A stretch of DNA of 9,433 bases, taken from Chloroflexota bacterium. Its GTDB lineage: Bacteria > Chloroflexota > Dehalococcoidia > Dehalococcoidales > UBA3254. The translations under genes were made by a program, and so were the position numbers. Positions 1 through 7,071 of this stretch are shown one piece after another. Below the pieces are notes generated by a model. That model saw nothing but the letters and a program-made list of their open reading frames with translations, did no database searches and had not been told where the DNA came from. Position 1 is the first letter of the stretch. Each line of letters begins with the position of its first letter. The DNA lies in assembly GCA_017860765.1 (NCBI GenBank), contig JAGDMY010000036.1, positions 1-9,433 on the forward strand, written 5' to 3'.

Positions 1-730
1 TCACCGTCGGGAGGGAGGTGTACCCCGAACCGGTGTTACTTACTATAATGCTGCCTACTGACAGGGTAGCCTGGGCCGCCGCTCCGGTGCCTCCAACCCC
101 TGAAAACTCCACCGTGGGGGGAGAAGAATAGCCCAACCCCCCATTAGTAAGGTTGATGCTGTTAACCGCCCCGGTTATGCTGGCGGTAGCTGCCGCCCCC
201 GAGCCTCCACCACCGGCGATATCCACCGTGGGGGGACTGATGTAGCCGCTGCCGCCGCTGGTGATGGCAATATTTTGAACGCCCGTATTAGCTAATTGGG
301 CCGCAGCTGTCGCTCCACTACCTCCTCCACCGGATATAGTTACAGATGGGGCCGAGGTATAGCCGCTGCCCGGATTATTTAAAGTCACGCCGGCTATCGT
401 AGTCGGTGCCAGGACGGCCGCCGCGACCGGTGCGGAGAGACCATCACCACCAATAAAGGAGACCGTGGGAGGGCTGGTATAACCCGCACCTGGATTCAGC
501 AGACTTAAGGTAATGGGAAATCCCAGGACAGGTGTGGCCGTGGCAGTTGTACCCGCCGTATCCGGTGCCGCCAGGGTGACCGAGGGAGGAGAGGCGCTGG
601 TATAACCGCTCCCTCCATTGACTACGGTGATAAGGCCCACACCGGTGGGGGTAAGCTGAGCCGTGCCTGTGGCCCCGGAGCCGCCACCCCCCGATATCGA
701 AACTACAGGGACCGCTGTATAGCCAGCCCC
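1..730 (-). repeat. Seven tandem protein-coding repeats of 36-41 residues
   Basis: Units begin (5' end on the minus strand) at 730, 613, 490, 370, 253, 139 and 31; the seventh is cut by the window edge. Unit lengths are 39, 41, 40, 39, 38 and 36 residues. Each starts G-x-G-Y-T/S-S-x-P followed by T/S-V. In units 1, 4 and 5 a GGGGSGA turn follows; the other units have degenerate versions. Then comes an Ala/Thr-rich strand and a V/I-x-x-I/V strand ending in N-G or N-P before the next G-x-G-Y. The pattern suggests a repeated beta-strand and glycine-turn module. The units are clearly diverged at DNA level, so they are old rather than freshly amplified. I recall similar GSGYTSxPTV-type repeats in phage tail and surface proteins, but could not check this. 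Confidence 0.9.
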
Positions 731-1273
731 CGGATTGCCCAGGGTTAGGCTGGCCACCGGCTTGGGGACCAGGTGGGCATGAGCGATGGCGTTGTAGGAA
801 ATAGGATTCTGGGCCAACTCGCGGATGATGCTTCCGCTGAGATTGAAAGCTACCACCGCTCTAATAGTCGTTTTACGGCTGGGGTCCAGCGGGTCAGAGC
901 CTTCGGAGGTAATTAAATAAGCCGTCGCTGCACCCAGCGGGTCCGGATCGATTTTGGTTATCCAGTAAGTCACGTCCTTGCCATTTATTCTTTCATCCGC
1001 TGGCAGAGTCACGTGGCTGGTCTCTTCTCCAATCGCAGCCGGCAGTCCATCTTCGTTCTTGATCTGCAGGAGGGCGGTACGCACTCCGGCGTCTGCGGCA
1101 TAGAGCTCGTTGGCCTTCTGGTCGTATACCCTGTCGGTGGTCTTAAAACCGCCGCCAATAAAGCTGAGCAGCGGAACAATCACGATGGCGCTCAAAATCA
1201 AGACCATCAAAGCCAGGGCCAGAGCCGCCCCGGTCTCTTCCTTTAATTTTGCCAGAATATGCCTCTTTAACAT
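1..1273 (-). CDS. PilX/GspK-like minor pilin with C-terminal tandem Gly/Tyr repeats (partial, C-terminus off the left edge)
   Basis: An uninterrupted frame starts at ATG 1273 and runs off the window, giving 424 residues with no stop. Residues 1-14 form a charged leader ending in KEET. G15-A16 is a plausible prepilin peptidase site, followed by a hydrophobic helix (about 16-38). The usual Glu at position +5 is absent (Leu here). Residues 58-70 (YAADAGVRTALLQ) resemble the 'AEAG' signature after the helix in PilX-type minor pilins. A globular part (about 72-175) precedes seven repeats from residue 182 to the edge. The gene lies 23 nt after two GspI/GspJ-like prepilin genes. AAAGGA (1285-1290) is the likely ribosome site, 11 nt upstream. 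Known: GspK, the tip pilin of type II secretion, also lacks Glu5 and follows I and J. Inference: this protein sits at the pilus tip and displays the repeats. Assignment to the PilX class is fairly sure; function of the repeats is unknown. Confidence 0.85.
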   Translation of the reverse strand, partial: MLKRHILAKLKEETGAALALALMVLILSAIVIVPLLSFIGGGFKTTDRVYDQKANELYAADAGVRTALLQIKNEDGLPAAIGEETSHVTLPADERINGKDVTYWITKIDPDPLGAATAYLITSEGSDPLDPSRKTTIRAVVAFNLSGSIIRELAQNPISYNAIAHAHLVPKPVASLTLGNPGAGYTAVPVVSISGGGGSGATGTAQLTPTGVGLITVVNGGSGYTSASPPSVTLAAPDTAGTTATATPVLGFPITLSLLNPGAGYTSPPTVSFIGGDGLSAPVAAAVLAPTTIAGVTLNNPGSGYTSAPSVTISGGGGSGATAAAQLANTGVQNIAITSGGSGYISPPTVDIAGGGGSGAAATASITGAVNSINLTNGGLGYSSPPTVEFSGVGGTGAAAQATLSVGSIIVSNTGSGYTSLPTV

Positions 1274-1296
1274 GCTTTCATTTATCCTTTTTCTAA

Positions 1297-1872
1297 TCAG
1301 GGAGCTGGCGTCGGCGAGGGACTTTCCGGAGGTGCCGCCAGGGACCGCAACAGGACCTGCAAGGTGCGGGTCTCGCTAACCGGTCTGAATCCGTTGATAG
1401 CCGCCGTCACCTTGACCGTCGCTTCCCGGACCACCGGATCGAAAGTGCAGGTGGTCAGGTCGCCGCTGTCATCTATGTGAAAAGCCACGCTATTTACCCG
1501 GGTATCTCCATCTTTAGTCTCGGTCCGCTTCAGCTCTCCGCTGGCCTCTACGGAGTAGGTAACTTCAACCTCCACGTAGTTGGAATTGGTATCATCCAGT
1601 TCCTGCCAGGACAGCCTCACAGGGAAATAGCCTGCCTCATCCTGCTCGACAATGTGGGACATCTGGATATCGCGGTTGAGGTAATGCAGGGCATTTTCCA
1701 CCTGCTTGACGGCCTCCATCCGGTTTTTGTCCCGGATGCTGATGGAAAGGAACTGGGTAATAGTCATGGTTAAGGCGGATCCGATAATGGCCGTAATGGT
1801 CACAGCCACCAGCAGTTCCACCAGGGTGAAGCCCTGGCTGCGCCCCTTAAAAGAAATAAGTCTCTTGAACAT
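1297..1872 (-). CDS. PilW/GspJ-like minor prepilin
   Basis: A 191-residue protein with a classic class III leader: the basic segment MFKRLISFKGRSQG, cleavage expected after G14, then FTLVELLVAVTITAI with F15 at +1 and E19 at +5. The hydrophobic helix spans about 15-45. The rest is a soluble beta-rich pilin domain with a heptad-like stretch (DKNRMEAVKQVENALHYLNR) typical of PilW/GspJ proteins. The C-terminus is proline-rich (PPESPSPTPAP). The ATG overlaps the stop of the upstream prepilin gene by one base (TAATG), which implies translational coupling. A purine-rich AGGAAGG-type site lies about 10 nt upstream, inside the previous gene. The position between a GspI-like and a GspK-like gene supports a minor pilin role in initiating or capping the pilus. 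The exact W versus J name is uncertain. Confidence 0.88.
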   Translation of the reverse strand: MFKRLISFKGRSQGFTLVELLVAVTITAIIGSALTMTITQFLSISIRDKNRMEAVKQVENALHYLNRDIQMSHIVEQDEAGYFPVRLSWQELDDTNSNYVEVEVTYSVEASGELKRTETKDGDTRVNSVAFHIDDSGDLTTCTFDPVVREATVKVTAAINGFRPVSETRTLQVLLRSLAAPPESPSPTPAP

Positions 1873-2249
1873 TACGGCTGTACCTTCCTTCCCTGCAGGG
1901 TGAAAAGGGGTGTCGGAGTGGATTCATGCTGGACGGTGACGGATATATTCTGGAGGCCGTCCGTTACCTGAGACACTGCCGGTGTTGGGAGGGTATGGAA
2001 GCCCGGATATTCAGAGTCGATCTCCGGGCTAGAGAGGTAGGATTCGCTGTACGGCAGGCTCTGAATGTATTCCATCTGGGCCTGGGCCAGATCACGGGCG
2101 GTTTCGCGGACGTCCGCTTTAAAAAGGATTTTGGTAGCATCCCCCAGAGTAGATAACAGACCGACGCCAACCATCGCCAGCAGTGCCACGGCCACGATAA
2201 CCTCAATTAAAGAAAAACCAGTCCTGGATTTTAATAAATTTCTAAACAT
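1872..2249 (-). CDS. PilV/GspI-like minor prepilin
   Basis: I take the start at ATG 2249, giving 125 residues. The leader is MFRNLLKSRTG, with cleavage expected after G11. FSLIEVIVAVALLAM follows, with F12 at +1 and E16 at +5, then the helix and an ARDLAQAQMEYIQSLPY segment typical of PilV/GspI proteins. The frame stays open up to 2339, but those 30 extra residues are AT-rich, not leader-like, and overlap the likely promoter. GGGA at 2255-2258, 5 nt upstream of 2249, supports the internal start. This is the first gene of a three-gene minor pilin unit. Its stop overlaps the next ATG. In type II systems the I protein nucleates the I-J-K tip complex; the same role is inferred here. Confidence 0.87.
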   Translation of the reverse strand: MFRNLLKSRTGFSLIEVIVAVALLAMVGVGLLSTLGDATKILFKADVRETARDLAQAQMEYIQSLPYSESYLSSPEIDSEYPGFHTLPTPAVSQVTDGLQNISVTVQHESTPTPLFTLQGRKVQP

Positions 2250-2306
2250 TTTTTTCCCGACATAGTACTTAAATCCATGGTTTAAAGTAATAATAATTCT
2301 TTGACA

Positions 2307-2334
2307 AATATAGCTAATCTGTACGCTTTGTTGA
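2307..2334 (-). promoter_or_regulatory. Candidate sigma70-type promoter of the minor pilin unit
   Basis: On the minus strand TCAACA (2329-2334, 4/6 to TTGACA) is followed after 16 bp by TATATT (2307-2312, 5/6 to TATAAT). Transcription would start near 2300, leaving about 50 nt before ATG 2249. It lies just downstream of the intrinsic terminator after pilT, where a new promoter is required unless there is read-through. Judged by eye only. Confidence 0.4.
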
Positions 2335-2405
2335 ATCACCCGAAGGTCAGGTTAAGGGGCATACGTTAGTACCGGCCTAAAAAGGCTGATTACATCCGTT
2401 TGAAG

Positions 2406-2436
2406 AAAAAAAAGAGGGCGGGTTGCCGCCCGCCCT
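2406..2436 (-). terminator. Rho-independent terminator after pilT
   Basis: On the minus strand an 8-bp perfect GC-rich stem (2436-2429 pairing with 2422-2415) with a 6-nt loop is followed one base on by a run of eight T (2413-2406). The hairpin begins 22 nt after the pilT stop. This is a textbook intrinsic terminator. It separates the motor and platform genes from the minor pilin genes. Confidence 0.92.
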
Positions 2437-2458
2437 GTAGAAGCTGGTAGGATGGGTC

Positions 2459-3523
2459 CTATTCAGCCCGGCCGAAGTTTTCCGGGTTCTGGGAGTGTGA
2501 CAGGGCCTCTTCATAGGTGATAATATTGCGGTAATACAGGTCCATCAGGGACTGGTCCAGAGTTTGCATTCCTTCCGTTTTCCCGGAATGCATGAAGGTC
2601 GCCATCTGGAAGCTCTTGGCCTCGCGGATCAGGTTCCGGATGGCCGGAGTGCCAATCAGGACTTCCACCGCCGGTGTCACGCCTTCTTCATAGGCTTTCT
2701 TCACCAGTTTTTGATAAATAATTCCCTGCAGGGTGGTGGAAAGCTGCAGGCGTACCTGCGGGTGCTGGTTGGCGGGAAAGGCGTCCACAAAGCGGTCGAT
2801 GGCTTCCCAGGAACTGGGTGTATGCAGGGTGGTTAATATCAAATGGCCCGTCTCTGCTGCCGTCAGCGCGATGGACATGGTCTCCAGGTCGCGCATTTCC
2901 CCGATCAATATGACATCCGGGTCCTGCCGCAGAACATGCTTCAAGGCCGCGGGGAAGGAATGGGTATCCATATTGACCTCTCGCTGGGAGAAAGTGCATT
3001 TATCATCCTGGTGCAGGAACTCCACGGGGTCTTCGATAGTGATGACGTTCCGTTTGATCTGGGTATTCATATAGTTGAGCATGGCCGCCAGAGTAGTCGA
3101 TTTGCCGCAGCCGGTGGGCCCGGTCAGGACCACCAGACCATCTCTTCTTAAAGCCAGGTCCTGGCAAATCGGAGGCAGCCCCAGCTTGTCCAGAGTGGGG
3201 ACCTCAGAACGCACCCAGCGGAACATCAGCGCCAGAGTACCCAGATGGAAATAGGCGTTGACACGGAACCGGCCGACATCTTCGGCAGTATAGGCAAAGT
3301 CCAGCTCCCACTCCTGATAGAAGACCTCTCGCTGCTCATTGGTGGTAATCTCGCTGAAAAATCCCCGGATGTCCTGGTCGGTGCAGGCTGGAAATTCGCT
3401 TTCCAGCTGCAGTTCCCGGCTGATCCGGAGGGTGGGCGGGACTCCCGCTTTAATATGTACATCCGAAGCCCCCAGGCCTACGGCCTTCTTAAGGATTTCC
3501 TGTATTCCTGTTTTTACGATCAT
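2459..3523 (-). CDS. pilT: Type IV pilus retraction ATPase PilT
   Basis: A 354-residue cytoplasmic hexameric ATPase that powers pilus disassembly. The N-terminal PAS-like domain (about 1-115) starts with the familiar LKKAVGLGASDVHIKAGVPP stretch. The RecA-like domain follows: Walker A GPTGCGKST (135-143), Asp box ITIEDPVE (161-168), Walker B DPDVILIGE with E209, and His box TTLHT with H234. AIRNLIRE at 294-301 is the PilT hallmark that separates it from PilB. No Cys4 zinc motif is present, as expected for PilT. Cys139 replaces the usual Ser in GPTGSGKS, a mild change that keeps K141 and S142. The start ATG has AAAGAGG 7 nt upstream and lies 24 nt after the PilM-PilN stop, so the two are co-transcribed. 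An intrinsic terminator follows. Confidence 0.96.
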   Translation of the reverse strand: MIVKTGIQEILKKAVGLGASDVHIKAGVPPTLRISRELQLESEFPACTDQDIRGFFSEITTNEQREVFYQEWELDFAYTAEDVGRFRVNAYFHLGTLALMFRWVRSEVPTLDKLGLPPICQDLALRRDGLVVLTGPTGCGKSTTLAAMLNYMNTQIKRNVITIEDPVEFLHQDDKCTFSQREVNMDTHSFPAALKHVLRQDPDVILIGEMRDLETMSIALTAAETGHLILTTLHTPSSWEAIDRFVDAFPANQHPQVRLQLSTTLQGIIYQKLVKKAYEEGVTPAVEVLIGTPAIRNLIREAKSFQMATFMHSGKTEGMQTLDQSLMDLYYRNIITYEEALSHSQNPENFGRAE

Positions 3524-3547
3524 TCATAAACCTCTTTAAGATAACAT

Positions 3548-5038
3548 TTACTTTTTGATATCCACCATAAAGGTAACCGCCTGAGAGGCCAAATTTTCAC
3601 TCTGGACAGGCGTTATCGAGTTGATGCGGGCCGAGGAAACTTTGTTCTCGGCTTCCAGCTCTTCGGTAAAATAAAGGACCAGCGAAGGGTCAGCTGCTCC
3701 GCCTTTAACGTTAATGGTGGCTTTATTCAGCGTCATTTGCAGGTATTGAGCGGATGTCGGCAGGGAATTGCTGACAAACTTCACCCATCCGGCGTAATCA
3801 TCCTGTAGTCCGAATATCGACTTATGCTCGGCAGCCAGCGAGTCCAGTTTCTTTTGCATGTTAGCAAGAGAATCGGTTTCGCTCTTTTGCAGCGCCAGCG
3901 AGTCCTTATTGGTCTTCTGCGAGCTGGCCAGCTGGGCCGCCACGGAGGCACTTTGCTTTTTCAAGTTCTCCACGTTGCGGGCGGCGCCGGCGTTCAAACT
4001 AATGGAATAATACAACAGGCCGGCCAGGGCGATGAAGCCAACTGCCATGTAAGCGTAGCTGGCTTTAAAACGCAAAGCGGATGGCTTGCGCAGCCCGGCG
4101 AAGAGGTCCAGGTTAATATCGCGGTACGTGCTTTCGGGAAGCCCCGTGCTCACCGGGGACAGGACCTTGAAAATCAGCCCCAGATTGGCAGCGTAACGCG
4201 CCGCCTCAATCTCCGGCGGCAATTCCAGAGGGGAGGTGACCTGGTTCACCGGATGTCCGAAAAGCTGCTGTATCAGTGGCAGGAGAGGGTTTCCGCCGGC
4301 CAGTTCTCCGGCCACCAGGACCGGCGTTTCCGCCGACAGCGGCGATCCCGGAAAGTCGCGGTTGTAGGACTTTTCGGCCTTGCTTAAGCCGTTGGCCACT
4401 TCCAGAGCTACCGCCTGTTCGTTGTCCGGCTTGCTTTCCAGCGCAAAGCTGTGGATCACCCTGATGACGCCTCTGGAGACTATGCTGATGTCGGCGTAGG
4501 TCTTTTCCAGACCGACTACTATGACTTCTCCTGAAGAGACCACCCGGGGCAGGGCCAGGGGTTTCACATCCAGCTTATACGGCTTTATGTTGGCCTTGGC
4601 CAGGGTATCGCTGAGGGCCTTCATGGCATTCTTGGGTATGCCCATGACAAAATAGTCCCGCTCCTTTTTCTCCGGATGGTATTCCGTCGGCTGCCAGATA
4701 AGGTACATATCCGGTTCAGTCAGCAGCATCTCCTTGCGGGCGGCCCGCTCCAGGGCCTCCTTATCAATCACCCCACCGCTATCCGGCATATTGATTACCC
4801 GGTAAATAAAGGGCAATCCCGTAATAGTGCAGATCACCCGATCCCGGGGCAGCTGCAGGGATTTAAAAAGATTGTCTATTACCAGGCCAACAGTTTGCGG
4901 CTCGATAATGATGCCGCTCTTTACCAGACCTTCCCTGAGGGGCTCGGAGCCGCACTTGCGGACCTTTTTCCGCCGTACTGACATTACCCGGACTTCCGAA
5001 CCGGTGATATCCATAGCTACAAATTCTTTAAAAAACAT
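3548..5038 (-). CDS. pilM: PilM-PilN fusion protein (T4P inner-membrane alignment complex)
   Basis: The 496-residue protein is about 150 residues longer than typical PilM. Residues 1-295 are a PilM-like actin/FtsA-fold domain: AMDITGSEVRVMSV (8-21) sits at the first phosphate loop, and a second nucleotide-fold strand is VIVVGLEKTYADISIV (172-187). Residues 307-314 (DINLDLFA) match the INLLP-like N-terminal peptide of PilN that normally docks on PilM. A membrane helix (about 328-348) and a Ser/Gln/Lys-rich coiled coil (352-405) follow, then a C-terminal alpha/beta domain (about 411-496) as in PilN/GspL. No separate pilN is present. The topology would place PilM in the cytoplasm and the PilN part outside the membrane. 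GAGG lies 6 nt before the ATG. It is preceded by the PilO-like gene (87-nt gap) and followed by pilT. Confidence 0.9.
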   Translation of the reverse strand: MFFKEFVAMDITGSEVRVMSVRRKKVRKCGSEPLREGLVKSGIIIEPQTVGLVIDNLFKSLQLPRDRVICTITGLPFIYRVINMPDSGGVIDKEALERAARKEMLLTEPDMYLIWQPTEYHPEKKERDYFVMGIPKNAMKALSDTLAKANIKPYKLDVKPLALPRVVSSGEVIVVGLEKTYADISIVSRGVIRVIHSFALESKPDNEQAVALEVANGLSKAEKSYNRDFPGSPLSAETPVLVAGELAGGNPLLPLIQQLFGHPVNQVTSPLELPPEIEAARYAANLGLIFKVLSPVSTGLPESTYRDINLDLFAGLRKPSALRFKASYAYMAVGFIALAGLLYYSISLNAGAARNVENLKKQSASVAAQLASSQKTNKDSLALQKSETDSLANMQKKLDSLAAEHKSIFGLQDDYAGWVKFVSNSLPTSAQYLQMTLNKATINVKGGAADPSLVLYFTEELEAENKVSSARINSITPVQSENLASQAVTFMVDIKK

Positions 5039-5125
5039 AAGGCCTCACTTTTCCTGCAATCTCCAGGAACCGGATCCCGGCAATTAATAAACTTATTTTT
5101 CCCGCACAAAATTTCATAACAGCAC

Positions 5126-5701
5126 TCACTTGGCATATATCGCGATAGCCAGATTAGCCTTGACTATGCCGCCACCAACGGGGGGCGCAGTCGGAGTGGG
5201 CGTAGCTGTGGGAGTGATCTGGCTGATATCCAGAGTTTCTATGACCAGTGTTGGACAGATCGATTCCTGGATATATTTAAGGAAATTCAGCATATCGTCC
5301 TGCGTCCCGTTAACTTCCATCTTGGCCTTGAAGACCCAGTATTCGCCCTGGGAGATTTTGGTGCTGGCCCAGTCGGTAGTAGTGAGTGGAATCACACTGA
5401 CGCTGAACTGGCGCCCTGCGGCCATGAGGCCATCCACGATATCGTTGATGTTCATTTTGGAGGGGACCGCCGCGGCTTCAGTGTTGAAAGATTGCTGGAC
5501 TTGGGCCTGTTTGGACTTCAAAGCAGCTATCTCCGCTTCCAGCGTCTTATTTGAAGTCGTGACTGACTTCAAGGTTTTGCTGTCGGCCTCGATTTTGGTG
5601 CTGTAGGTGGCCGCTACGGCCGACTGGTCGAAATAGCCCTTCAGGAAAAATCCGGCCACCCCCAGTGCAATGATAACTAAAGCTACTACCACTATTTTCA
5701 T
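5126..5701 (-). CDS. pilO: PilO-like T4P alignment protein
   Basis: A 191-residue bitopic membrane protein: N-terminal membrane helix (3-22), a coiled coil (about 35-72), then a small alpha/beta domain (about 84-190) of the ferredoxin-like type found in PilO/GspM. The stretch YWVFKAKMEVNGTQDDMLNFLKYIQ (starting at 121) fits PilO, where a strand precedes a helix in this way. A Thr/Pro-rich insert TPTATPTPTAPP (163-174) followed by VGGG splits the final two strands, which is unusual. The gene starts 15 nt after the pilC stop, with a GAGAGGG site upstream, so it is in the pilC operon. It lies before, not after, the PilM-PilN gene. Assignment rests on topology and context more than on signature residues; another GspM-like name is possible. 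Confidence 0.8.
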   Translation of the reverse strand: MKIVVVALVIIALGVAGFFLKGYFDQSAVAATYSTKIEADSKTLKSVTTSNKTLEAEIAALKSKQAQVQQSFNTEAAAVPSKMNINDIVDGLMAAGRQFSVSVIPLTTTDWASTKISQGEYWVFKAKMEVNGTQDDMLNFLKYIQESICPTLVIETLDISQITPTATPTPTAPPVGGGIVKANLAIAIYAK

Positions 5702-5716
5702 TTACTTAACCCTCTC

Positions 5717-6928
5717 TTATTTCACGTAGCTCAATACACCGTAAATGGTGGAAATCAAGGTTACAGCAATAAAACCGACCCCCAGACCGAGAATAAGAAT
5801 CATCACCGGTTCTATCAGAGCGGTCAGCCGGGTGATCCTTCTCTCCACCTTCGCCTCAAAATAGTCTGCCACTGTTCCCAGGGAGGTCTCCAGCGTACCG
5901 GAGGTCTCTCCGACGTTTACCATCTCGACCAAAAATCTGGGGAAAAGAGTATTGTTTTCCAGAACGTTCGAGAGAGACTGACCCTGAATCAGGCGGGTGC
6001 GGACCTCCGCCAGAGCCAGGCGCATCTGACCATTCCCGACATTGCGTAAAATAATGCTCATCGCATCCGGCAGCAGGATGCCGGCCCGCAGGAGGTTGGA
6101 AAGCGTTCGACTGAAGCGGGCCGTGTTATGCCAGAGGACCACCTGACCGAACATAGGCAGCCGGAGCATCAGTTTATCAACATATTCTCTCCCGGAAGGT
6201 TGCCTGTAGAAAGCCAGTCCCCCCACCACCAGAACAATAATTACCACCACGATGATGATAATATTGTTGTTGACAAAATCGGTTAAGCCGATCAAAATCT
6301 TGGCGGTCATGGGGATCTCTCCACCCAGGGAAGTGAAAATCGGTGTGAGCCTGGGGAAAACAAATATCAGCAGAACTGCCACGGCGCAAATGGCGACGAC
6401 CAGGACAATGGCCGGCTGTATCAGGGCCTTTTTAATTGTATTGGCGGTTTCCACCTCCTGTTTGAGTTCCTTGGCTATCTGGCGCAACCCGGAGTCCAGG
6501 GTACCGGACTTCTCATTGGCCTCTATCATGCTGCAATAGGTCTGAGAAAAAATCTTGGGATAGCCGGCCAGGCTTTTATGCAGCTGAGTCCCGGCTTTGA
6601 GGTCGGCCGATATTTGGGACAGGATACCCTTCAACGAACCCTCCGAGGACATTTTCTCAAGCTGTTTCAAGGAGACCTGTAAACTCAGGCCGGACTCCAG
6701 CATTATGGCCAGCTCGGTGGTGAAGTCCAGCAAGGCTTGCTTGCTGACCTTGGGCCCGCCGAAGACCATTCTGCGCCAGTCAAAAGCTGCCGAGGCCTCT
6801 TTAAGACGGATAATCCGCTCATATCCCGCCCGGTATAAGACCCCCTCCGCCATTTCCTCGGACAGGCTTTCTATGGTCCCCCGAATGATCTTCTTGTCTT
6901 TGTTATAGGCTTCATAATGATAGAGCAT
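5717..6928 (-). CDS. pilC: T4P inner-membrane platform protein PilC (GspF family)
   Basis: A 403-residue protein of standard family length with two copies of the GspF domain. The first cytoplasmic domain (about 65-170) has LLDFTTELAIMLESGLSL and EANEKSGTLDSGL. A membrane helix follows (about 170-192), then a second very hydrophobic helix (222-240). The second cytoplasmic domain (about 268-370) has RFSRTLSNLLRAGILLPDAM and the matching NVGETSGTLETSL. The last helix is at about 371-397. PilC couples the PilB and PilT motors to pilin insertion and extraction. The ATG has AGGA 9 nt upstream. The gene is separated from pilB by 205 bp containing a likely promoter, so it may head its own transcript with pilO, pilMN and pilT. 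Confidence 0.96.
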   Translation of the reverse strand: MLYHYEAYNKDKKIIRGTIESLSEEMAEGVLYRAGYERIIRLKEASAAFDWRRMVFGGPKVSKQALLDFTTELAIMLESGLSLQVSLKQLEKMSSEGSLKGILSQISADLKAGTQLHKSLAGYPKIFSQTYCSMIEANEKSGTLDSGLRQIAKELKQEVETANTIKKALIQPAIVLVVAICAVAVLLIFVFPRLTPIFTSLGGEIPMTAKILIGLTDFVNNNIIIIVVVIIVLVVGGLAFYRQPSGREYVDKLMLRLPMFGQVVLWHNTARFSRTLSNLLRAGILLPDAMSIILRNVGNGQMRLALAEVRTRLIQGQSLSNVLENNTLFPRFLVEMVNVGETSGTLETSLGTVADYFEAKVERRITRLTALIEPVMILILGLGVGFIAVTLISTIYGVLSYVK

Positions 6929-6992
6929 CTTTTTTGTTCCTAATCCATAATTTCTATTTAAAAGATCCCGGGCTATGGGCTCAATCGCAAGG

Positions 6993-7006
6993 TACCCGCA
7001 AGGGTA
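6993..7006 (-). other. Small perfect hairpin in the pilC leader
   Basis: A 5-bp perfect inverted repeat, TACCC and GGGTA, flanks a 4-base loop (GCAA on the plus strand, TTGC on the transcribed minus-strand RNA). It lies at the expected transcription start of the promoter at 7009-7038, so the RNA would begin with or just inside a hairpin. A role in 5'-end protection or leader folding is only a guess. Confidence 0.35.
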
Positions 7007-7008
7007 GT

Positions 7009-7038
7009 ATTTTAAGGTAGTGCCACACCTTCAGTCAA
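7009..7038 (-). promoter_or_regulatory. Likely sigma70-type promoter for pilC-pilO-pilMN-pilT
   Basis: On the minus strand TTGACT (7033-7038, 5/6) and TAAAAT (7009-7014, 5/6) are separated by 18 bp. The start would be near 7002, giving a leader of about 73 nt before the pilC ATG. This is the best-looking promoter in the window and sits in the only sizable gap inside the motor and platform gene cluster. Confidence 0.55.
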
Positions 7039-7071
7039 TGGTAATAAAGTAAGGGGTACCCCGCTTCCAAG

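Noticed and set aside
1..730. Regularly spaced repeats considered as a CRISPR array
   Set aside because: Repeats are 108-123 bp, diverged at DNA level, and maintain an open reading frame with a protein-level consensus.
2250..2339. Thirty-residue N-terminal extension of the PilV/GspI-like prepilin
   Set aside because: It is AT-rich, overlaps the likely promoter and gives a non-leader-like segment; ATG 2249 gives a standard class III leader.
3824..4387. 187-codon open frame on the plus strand
   Set aside because: It lies antisense inside the PilM-PilN gene, has no plausible ribosome site and its translation has no recognisable domain. It is a by-product of the GC-biased codon use opposite.
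5028..5117. 29-codon minus-strand ORF between pilO and pilMN, overlapping the pilM start
   Set aside because: Weak ribosome site, no recognisable signal, and a length easily reached by chance. It might be a coupling leader peptide, but nothing supports that.
5130..5606. 158-codon open frame on the plus strand
   Set aside because: Antisense to the PilO-like gene, which has better start signals, operon spacing and sensible topology.
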